Shown: positions 4,076 to 9,174 of the stretch, piece by piece
How the letters are laid out: each line of letters opens with the position of its first letter
How positions within the stretch are numbered: the stretch's first letter is position 1
DNA from: an uncultured Oscillospiraceae bacterium
Lineage (GTDB): Bacteria; Bacillota; Clostridia; Oscillospirales; Ruminococcaceae
Length of the DNA stretch: 9,174 bases
Reading direction: 5' to 3'
NCBI GenBank assembly: GCA_950097605.1
Contig: CATNEU010000034.1
Coordinates: forward strand, 1-9,174
Position numbers and translations under genes: made by a program
Notes under the pieces: generated by a model
The model's database searches: none
What the model was told of the DNA's origin: nothing
The model's input: the letters and a program-made list of their open reading frames with translations, nothing else

Positions 4076-6553
4076 ATGAAACCGAGGGAATCCTCCAAGA
4101 AACTGTTTGCGATCCTGCTGTCCATCTGCATGCTCGTCAGTGTGGGCGCCGTAACCTTTGCGGCAACCCGCGGGACAAGCATGCCGGTGCAGTTTGGCGT
4201 GAGCAATGTTGCGGCGCAGAGAGGGGACGAGGTCACCGTACAGGTAACGGTCTCGCCCGATTCCGATTTGTCGGCCATGGATTTGCAGTTGTCCTATGAC
4301 AGCACGATGCTGGAAAACCTTTCGGCCGGCGCCGGCAAGGGGCTAACCGGCGGTATTTGGGATGCAAATGCCGTCCCGGAGCAGGGCCTGTTGCTGTTTA
4401 CCTATGCGGCGGACGACGGCTATAACGGCTCCGGCGCGGTTTTAGAGGCGACCTTCCGTGTGAAGGAGGCCGCCGCTGGAAAGATACCGCTTGCACTGAA
4501 GGTTGTCACGCTGGCGGACAGTGCTTTACACGACCTGCAAAGCGAAGTGACGCAGGGCAGCGTGACGGTCGGCGTGCCGATGGAATCCATCGGGCTGGAC
4601 CGGACCTCGCTCTCGCTGAAAAAGGGCGAATCGCAGGCTTTGCAGGTGTCTTTTTACCCCGCAAATACAACGGAGGACCGGACGATTGTCTGGTCGTCCA
4701 ATAATTCGCAGGCCGTAACGGTGGACGAAAACGGCCTGGTAGAAGCCGTGGGCGAAGGCAACGCGGTGGTCACAGCGACGGCGGCAAACGGCAGCACGGC
4801 GCAGTGCGCCGTCACGGTCGGCGGGGAGCCGCAGTGGACGCTCGCCCTGGACAAGTCTGCGCTTGCGCTGGAAAAAGGGCAGAGCGAAACGCTGCGGGCG
4901 CTCTTTGATCCGGCGGACGCTGCCGGTGGACAACAGGTTGCGTGGAGCTCTTCCAATACGGCTGCCGCGACGGTGGACCAAAACGGCGTTGTGACGGCGG
5001 CGGGCAGCGGCAGCGCGGTTATTACCGCGGCAGCCGGCGGGCAGGCGGCGTCCTGCACCGTCACGGTGACGGCGCCGCTCCAGAGCATTGCAGTCAAACC
5101 GGAAATCACGCTGCTGACTGGGACAAGCGAGACGCTTGCGATCACCTATACCCCGGCGGATACCACCGACGACCGCACGGCCGAATGGTCTTCCAATGCG
5201 CCGGAGGTTGCGGCAGTGGATCAAAACGGCGTAGTGAAAGCCCTGCGCGCGGGAACGGCGGAGATCACAGTGCGGGTGGGGAGCAAGACTGCCACCAGCA
5301 CGGTTACAGTGACGGAAATCCCGCTTGGAAACATCACGCTCAACCGCAACGAGCTGACACTCGAAAAGGGGCAGGCGGGCGCGCTTTTGGTTGCGTACCA
5401 TCCCGAAAACACCACCGACAGCCGCGAAGTGCACTGGTCTTCGGATAGGCCTGCGGTTGCCGCGGTGGACGCGGAAGGCAACGTGCAGGCAGTTGGCGCG
5501 GGCACGGCTGTCATCACCGCCCAGGTGGGGGACAGCACGGCTTCCTGCACCGTTACGGTGACGGCGGCGCTGCAGTCGATTTCGCTGAATAAGAACAAGC
5601 TGGAAATGGAGAAAGAGCAAACCGAGAAGCTGACCGTCGGGTTCCAGCCGGCCGACACCACGGACGACAGAAGCGTCGCCTGGAGCAGCTCGGACAAGGC
5701 AGTTGCCAGAGTGGACGAAAACGGCGTGGTGACCGCTGTGGGCGGCGGCAGCGCGGTGATCACGGCCCAAGTAGGCGGCCACACCGCGAGCTGTGAGGTT
5801 TTTGTTTCGTCGCCGCTCGCATCCATCTCGATGGACCAATCGGAACTGTCGCTTGGCAAGGGCGACGCAAAACCCCTCTGGGTGGTCTACCATCCGGGGG
5901 ATACGACCGACAGCAAAACAGTGCGCTGGAGCAGTTCGGACGAGACCGTTGCCGCAGTGGACGCAGACGGAACCGTGACGGCCCTTGCGGCCGGAACCGC
6001 CGTGATCACGGCACAGGTTGGTAATTGCACCGCAACCTGCACCGTCACGGTGACGGACGAGCAGCCGCCCGCGGAAGGCCCGCGGTTTGAACAGCGGGAA
6101 ATCACCGTGAAACAGGGGGCGGAGGCATGGCTCGCGCTGTTGAACGCCGACGGCGCACAGGACGTTTCCTGGGCGTCTTCGGATCCGGCAGTCGTGGAGA
6201 TCCTCTCCTCCGATGAGACCGGCGCCAGGGTTTGGGCGCTGCGGCCGGGTACGGCGGTGGTCTCCGCATCGGCAGACGGCCGGACCGCTTCGATCCGTGT
6301 GACGGTCACGGCGGACGGCGTTGCGGAGGATCCCCCGGAAAATGTTCCAGGGGAGAACAACCCACCGCCTCCGGAACAACCCGGCGAAAACGCCCCGCAG
6401 ACGCCGGACGCAGGGGGAGAGCAGGAGAATACGCCGTTCACCGGCGATTCGGCGCCCCTGGCTTGGACAGCGGTGGTTCTTTTGGCGGCATTCGGCGTGG
6501 CCGGTACGGTGATTGGGCTGCGGCTGAAAAAGCGCGGCGGAAAGGTGTTTTAA
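4076..6553 (+). CDS. Secreted, sortase-anchored scaffold protein: cohesin + seven Big_2 Ig-like modules
   Basis: An 825-aa surface protein. Residues 1-30 are a signal peptide (charged start, FAILLSICMLVSVGAVTFAA, cleavage near FAA-TR). Residues about 36-166 form a cohesin module: GDEVTVQVTVS (50-60), MDLQLSYDSTMLE (68-80), LLLFTYAADDG (105-115), AVLEATFRVK (121-130) and a closing GSVTV (161-165), following the beta-strand order of cellulosomal cohesins. Seven Ig-like Big_2 modules follow at about 168-248, 253-333, 335-413, 416-496, 498-578, 580-660 and a divergent 667-745, each with a WSSS/WSSN core, VDxxGxVxA and GxAVITA. A Pro/Glu/Asn linker (751-785) leads to TPFTGD (786-791), a hydrophobic stretch (794-814) and RLKKRGGK, a sortase sorting signal of (N/S/T)PxTG type. 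The family role is scaffolding: cohesins bind dockerins with calcium. AGGTG at 4066-4070 suits the ATG. It is followed 59 bp later by a dockerin protein, its likely partner. Confidence 0.92.
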   Translation: MKPRESSKKLFAILLSICMLVSVGAVTFAATRGTSMPVQFGVSNVAAQRGDEVTVQVTVSPDSDLSAMDLQLSYDSTMLENLSAGAGKGLTGGIWDANAVPEQGLLLFTYAADDGYNGSGAVLEATFRVKEAAAGKIPLALKVVTLADSALHDLQSEVTQGSVTVGVPMESIGLDRTSLSLKKGESQALQVSFYPANTTEDRTIVWSSNNSQAVTVDENGLVEAVGEGNAVVTATAANGSTAQCAVTVGGEPQWTLALDKSALALEKGQSETLRALFDPADAAGGQQVAWSSSNTAAATVDQNGVVTAAGSGSAVITAAAGGQAASCTVTVTAPLQSIAVKPEITLLTGTSETLAITYTPADTTDDRTAEWSSNAPEVAAVDQNGVVKALRAGTAEITVRVGSKTATSTVTVTEIPLGNITLNRNELTLEKGQAGALLVAYHPENTTDSREVHWSSDRPAVAAVDAEGNVQAVGAGTAVITAQVGDSTASCTVTVTAALQSISLNKNKLEMEKEQTEKLTVGFQPADTTDDRSVAWSSSDKAVARVDENGVVTAVGGGSAVITAQVGGHTASCEVFVSSPLASISMDQSELSLGKGDAKPLWVVYHPGDTTDSKTVRWSSSDETVAAVDADGTVTALAAGTAVITAQVGNCTATCTVTVTDEQPPAEGPRFEQREITVKQGAEAWLALLNADGAQDVSWASSDPAVVEILSSDETGARVWALRPGTAVVSASADGRTASIRVTVTADGVAEDPPENVPGENNPPPPEQPGENAPQTPDAGGEQENTPFTGDSAPLAWTAVVLLAAFGVAGTVIGLRLKKRGGKVF
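4577..6310 (+). repeat. Tandem array of seven Big_2-coding repeats, about 245 bp each
   Basis: The modules repeat with a period of about 240-250 bp. Short DNA stretches stay nearly identical between copies: a 21-bp exact repeat at 5052-5072 and 6036-6056 (coding CTVTVT), a one-mismatch version near 5546-5566, and GTGATCACGGC words near 5756 and 6002. Modules 4 to 6 are the most alike and module 7 the most diverged, consistent with expansion by duplication and with possible copy-number change by recombination. Confidence 0.8.
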
Positions 6554-6558
6554 CCGGG

Positions 6559-6584
6559 CCGTTTTGAAAAGACAGACAAAACGG
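6559..6584 (+). other. Intercistronic hairpin between the cohesin and dockerin genes
   Basis: CCGTTTTG (6559-6566) pairs perfectly with CAAAACGG (6577-6584) around a 10-nt loop. No T tract follows, so it should not terminate transcription; a role in mRNA processing or stability that sets the ratio of scaffold to enzyme is possible but inferred. Confidence 0.45.
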
Positions 6585-6612
6585 CGATATGGAAATGAAA
6601 TAGAGGTGTAAC

Positions 6613-7779
6613 ATGAAGAAGTTTTTACATAGATGGATCGGCCTTGCACTGGCGGCGGTGCTCTGCGCAGGGTGCGTCGTGGCGGCGAACGGGCCGAAGC
6701 TCGCCGTGCAGGCCGCCGCAGCAGACCAGGGCTATCTGCTTGGCGATATCGACCTCGACGGAAAGGTGACGGTACAGGACGCCAAGCTGCTGCAGCGCGC
6801 CCTGGTGCAAAAGACCACGCTTACCGAGGCGCAGAAGCTTGCCGCCGACGCCGACCAGGACGGCGTGTTGACAAGCAAGGACGCCGTGCAGCTGCAGCGC
6901 GCGGCTGCCGGAAAGGTCAAGCTTGTCAAAACCACGGTCAAGCTGGATAAAAACGCCGCCAACCTCAAAGCCGGCAGCGCTGTCACGCTCCACACGGCGC
7001 TTTCCAAAGCGCCTGTGGATGGCCGGAAGGCCGTCTGGACGTCCAGCCGGCCGGAGGTGGCGAAGGTGGACGAAAACGGCACGGTAACTGCGTTGCAGAG
7101 CGGAAAAACGGTGATTACCGTACAAATATTTAATGGAAACACCGCCGAATGTATCGTTTCCGTCTATGCGGACGATGCGTCGCGCACGTACAGCGGCATC
7201 GACGTCTCGGTGCACAACGGCGGCATCGACTGGGCGCAGGTGCGAAGCGCAGGCATCGACTTTGCCATGATCCGCTGCGGCTATGGCTCGGCAAACTGGG
7301 CGGGGCAGACCGACAAGCGGTTTCATGAGAACATGAAAGGGGCCCTCGCGGCGGGCGTCGAAGCCGGCGTCTACCACTACAGCTATGCAGAGAACGCCGC
7401 CGAAGCCGCCAAGGAGGCGGAATTTGCGCTTTCTCTCGTGAAGGGGTACGATTTCACCTATCCGGTTGCAATCGACCTCGAAGAGATGTTCCTCTGGGAT
7501 ATGAGCCGCAAACAGGTGACCGACATGGCCGTGGCGTTCTGCGAGAAGGTCAAGCAGGCCGGCTACCGCCCGATGATCTACACCACCCGGTCGCTGCTAC
7601 AGGCGCGCATTGACCTTTCGAGGGTACAGGGCTATGAAATCTGGCTGGCGGACCTGCAAAACCCCGCGCAGTACGACGGGGACTACCACATTTGGCAGCA
7701 CTCGCACACAGGCCGCGTCAACGGATTGAGCGGCGACGTGGATCTCAATATCAGCTACCGCAACTACGGAAAAAAATAG
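6613..7779 (+). CDS. Secreted dockerin-Big_2-GH25 muramidase (lysozyme)
   Basis: A 388-aa exported peptidoglycan hydrolase. GH25 enzymes cleave the beta-1,4 bond between N-acetylmuramic acid and N-acetylglucosamine. Residues 1-37 are an export signal; cleavage near AVQAAAA-DQG is likely, and Cys21 in LCAGC is a poor lipobox because position -3 is Cys. A dockerin lies at about 43-103 with two calcium loops of DxDxDGxxxxxD form: D45-D47-D49-G50...D56 and D79-D81-D83-G84...D90, each followed by a helix (LLQRAL, VQLQRAA). One Big_2 module covers about 105-185. The GH25 domain covers about 193-386: GIDVSVHNGGIDW (195-207), AMIRCGYG (218-225), YPVAIDLEE (283-291), and the closing VDLN (376-379). 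Expected catalytic residues D197, D288 and E290 are all present. AGAGGT upstream supports ATG 6613. It is probably cotranscribed with the cohesin gene. An N-terminal dockerin on a muramidase, rather than on a plant-polymer hydrolase, is unusual. Confidence 0.93.
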   Translation: MKKFLHRWIGLALAAVLCAGCVVAANGPKLAVQAAAADQGYLLGDIDLDGKVTVQDAKLLQRALVQKTTLTEAQKLAADADQDGVLTSKDAVQLQRAAAGKVKLVKTTVKLDKNAANLKAGSAVTLHTALSKAPVDGRKAVWTSSRPEVAKVDENGTVTALQSGKTVITVQIFNGNTAECIVSVYADDASRTYSGIDVSVHNGGIDWAQVRSAGIDFAMIRCGYGSANWAGQTDKRFHENMKGALAAGVEAGVYHYSYAENAAEAAKEAEFALSLVKGYDFTYPVAIDLEEMFLWDMSRKQVTDMAVAFCEKVKQAGYRPMIYTTRSLLQARIDLSRVQGYEIWLADLQNPAQYDGDYHIWQHSHTGRVNGLSGDVDLNISYRNYGKK

Positions 7780-7822
7780 CCGCTGCCTGTTTTATACGGC
7801 GCGGTTGCAACGGATTTTTCTC

Positions 7823-7866
7823 AAAAAGGCCATAGATGCGCGATGATGCGCGTCTATGGCCTTTTT
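7823..7866 (+). terminator. Strong bidirectional intrinsic terminator after the GH25 gene
   Basis: The 19-nt arms at 7823-7841 and 7848-7866 pair completely with one T-G wobble around the 6-nt loop GATGAT. The arms start with AAAAAGGCCATAGA and end with its complement, so each strand ends in a T run. This closes the cohesin-dockerin unit and isolates it from the recombinase region. Confidence 0.92.
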
Positions 7867-7948
7867 GCACAAGAGGTTTTGCTCCGTACGTTTTCCCGCA
7901 GGCATGCGGACAATCCGCGTGCACATACACATGAAACGGGTGATGTGT

Positions 7949-8167
7949 ATGAAGAACATGCAGTTTCTGGCAGCAATCGGTGCGGTGGAGACGCTGGAAG
8001 AAGCGGGCCTTCTGACCGCCGAGGAAGTGGAACGGAGCGTACGCATTCTCAACGGACGAAGCGAAGGGAGGCGCGGAGCGGATGATCAGAGCGGCGGCCT
8101 ATTGCCGGGTTTCGACCGAAAAGGAGGAGCAGTTGCAGTCCCTCGAAAACCAGAGGAGCTATTTTGA
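7949..8167 (+). CDS. Small hypothetical protein overlapping the recombinase start
   Basis: I do not recognise a family. The frame encodes about 72 aa opening MKNMQFLAAIGAVETLEEAG, followed by LLTAEEVERSVRILN. This part is Ala/Glu/Leu-rich and looks like a short helix pair of the kind found in small proteins upstream of serine recombinases. After about residue 36 the translation turns Arg/Gly-rich and overlaps the recombinase gene by 86 bp, so the C-terminal part may not be meaningful. The start is uncertain: ATG 7949 has GGGTG 7 nt upstream, ATG 7943 and ATG 7931 are in frame, and the frame stays open back to 7856. Its position suggests translational coupling to the recombinase. Confidence 0.45.
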   Translation: MKNMQFLAAIGAVETLEEAGLLTAEEVERSVRILNGRSEGRRGADDQSGGLLPGFDRKGGAVAVPRKPEELF

Positions 8168-9174
8168 ACGCTATATCGGGCAGCATCCGGACTGGACATT
8201 TGCCGGCATCTATGTGGACGAGGGGGCCAGCGGCACCTCGGCGGCCCGGCGGCAGGGGTTTATGCGGATGCTGCGGGATGCGGCCCAGGGCCGGTTCGAC
8301 CTGCTTCTGACCAAGGAGATCAGCCGCTTCGCACGCAACACGCTCGACAGCATCTATTACACCCGAAACCTGCGGGAGATGGGGGTGGGGGTGCTGTTTT
8401 TAAACGACGGCATTTATACGCTTGACCCGGACGCCGAACTGCGGCTGACGATCCTGGCGGGCATCGCGCAGGAGGAGAGCCGCAAGACCTCCGAACGCGT
8501 GCGCTGGGGGCAGAAGCGGCAAATGGAAAAAGGCGTGGTGTTTGGCAACGGCGTGTATGGCTACCGGCTTTCCAAAGGGGTGTTGGAGATCGACCCGGAG
8601 ACCGCGCCGGTTGTGCGGATGATTTTCCATCTCTATGAAAAGGGGCTTGGGGCAGGCGGCGTCTGCAGGGAGCTGGAGGCGCGCGGTGTCCCCTCGCCCT
8701 CCGGGAACGCTGTTTGGAGCCCTTCCACGGTGCTGAAGCTGCTCCGAAATGAAAAGTACGCCGGCGTGCTCAAACAAAAAAAGGAGATCACAACGGACTA
8801 CCTTTCCCACCGGAAAATTGTAAACGACGGGCGCGAGGCGTTTGTGGAAATTCCAGAACACCATGCGCCGGTTGTTGACCGGGCGCTGTTCGACGCAGTG
8901 CAGCGCGAACTGGAGGCGCGCGCGCGGACGGCGGGAGAGAGGCGGCACTCCGGCGGCTATGTCTGGTCGGGGAAGGTTGTATGCGCGGTGTGCGGCAGCG
9001 CCTTGATCCGGCGGGTTTGGAATGCACGGTCCCCGCATCCGAAGGTGGTGTGGCAATGCGCGCGCGCGGCAAAGCACGGCAGCCGTTCTGAAAACGGCTG
9101 CGCCAGCCGCCCGGCTGCGCAGCAGACGTTGGAGCAGGCTTTTTTATTGTCGCTTGCGCAGGTATTGCCCGCAT
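8082..9174 (+). CDS. Large serine recombinase (resolvase/integrase family), 3' end beyond the window
   Basis: A site-specific DNA recombinase of the large serine class, which integrates and excises phages or conjugative elements through a covalent Ser-DNA intermediate. The frame is open for 364 codons to the window edge. The catalytic domain covers about 1-140: YCRVST with nucleophile Ser11, DEGASGTS (47-54), and TKEISRFARNT (77-87) carrying the conserved Lys/Arg residues. The recombinase DNA-binding domain follows at about 150-265 (FGNGVYGYRL, then a stretch ending in LRNEKYAGVL). A zinc-ribbon has four cysteines at 301, 304, 326 and 340. The usual C-terminal coiled coil and tail would lie outside the window. 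ATG 8082 has AGGGAGG at 8065-8071. It probably belongs to an integrated element extending to the right, but an isolated or domesticated recombinase is possible. Confidence 0.93.
   Translation, partial: MIRAAAYCRVSTEKEEQLQSLENQRSYFERYIGQHPDWTFAGIYVDEGASGTSAARRQGFMRMLRDAAQGRFDLLLTKEISRFARNTLDSIYYTRNLREMGVGVLFLNDGIYTLDPDAELRLTILAGIAQEESRKTSERVRWGQKRQMEKGVVFGNGVYGYRLSKGVLEIDPETAPVVRMIFHLYEKGLGAGGVCRELEARGVPSPSGNAVWSPSTVLKLLRNEKYAGVLKQKKEITTDYLSHRKIVNDGREAFVEIPEHHAPVVDRALFDAVQRELEARARTAGERRHSGGYVWSGKVVCAVCGSALIRRVWNARSPHPKVVWQCARAAKHGSRSENGCASRPAAQQTLEQAFLLSLAQVLPA

Noticed and set aside
4526..6649. 707-codon open frame on the minus strand opposite the cohesin gene
   Set aside because: It mirrors the GC-rich, repetitive Big_2 coding sequence; its translation is rich in Arg/His/Gly with no domain, and it would run through the gap between two real genes.
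6667..6681. Lipoprotein signal (LCAGC) in the GH25 protein
   Set aside because: Position -3 to the cysteine is Cys rather than Leu or a similar residue, and the signal continues with more hydrophobic and Ala-rich sequence that suits ordinary signal peptidase.

Overview
The window looks like chromosomal DNA from a GC-rich, endospore-lineage gut or anaerobic clostridium (Oscillospiraceae/Ruminococcaceae type). The grounds are a lipoprotein of the peptide-transport family with a clostridial lipobox, a remnant of the sporulation gene dpsA (spoVFA), cohesin and dockerin modules, bacterial Ig-like Big_2 repeats, and a large serine recombinase with a zinc ribbon. This assignment is inference from family content; no ribosomal or other taxonomic marker is present. 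All supported genes are on the + strand, and the long minus-strand open frames are shadows of GC-rich coding sequence.

Layout. 1-448: non-coding leader with a possible promoter and several hairpins. 449-2044: OppA/DppA-like solute-binding lipoprotein with no permease genes next to it. 2119-2949: PAP2-family membrane phosphatase, closed by an intrinsic terminator that starts inside its last codons. 3146-3574: N-terminal half of dipicolinate synthase subunit A, ending where the second Rossmann domain should follow, so probably a pseudogene. 3575-4075: a 500-base stretch without protein genes. It holds a good sigma-A-like promoter, an inverted repeat at the expected start site, about 200 nt of hairpin-rich sequence ending in a perfect palindromic terminator (candidate small RNA), and then a structured leader directly upstream of the next gene.

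4076-7779 is the most interesting part: a two-gene unit. The first gene encodes a secreted protein with an N-terminal cohesin, seven Ig-like Big_2 modules, a Pro-rich linker and a C-terminal sortase-type sorting signal (TPFTG, hydrophobic segment, basic tail). The second encodes a secreted GH25 muramidase carrying an N-terminal two-repeat dockerin and one Big_2 module. The pair reads as a minimal cohesin-dockerin system in which a wall-anchored scaffold with one socket would hold a peptidoglycan hydrolase at the cell surface through a calcium-dependent plug. That is inference: the modules are visible, their binding is not. The leader of the unit shares some motifs with c-di-GMP-I riboswitches, but the match is imperfect.

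A strong bidirectional terminator (7823-7866) closes this unit. Beyond it a small ORF overlaps the start of a large serine recombinase (8082 to beyond the window end), which probably marks the edge of an integrated element that continues to the right.
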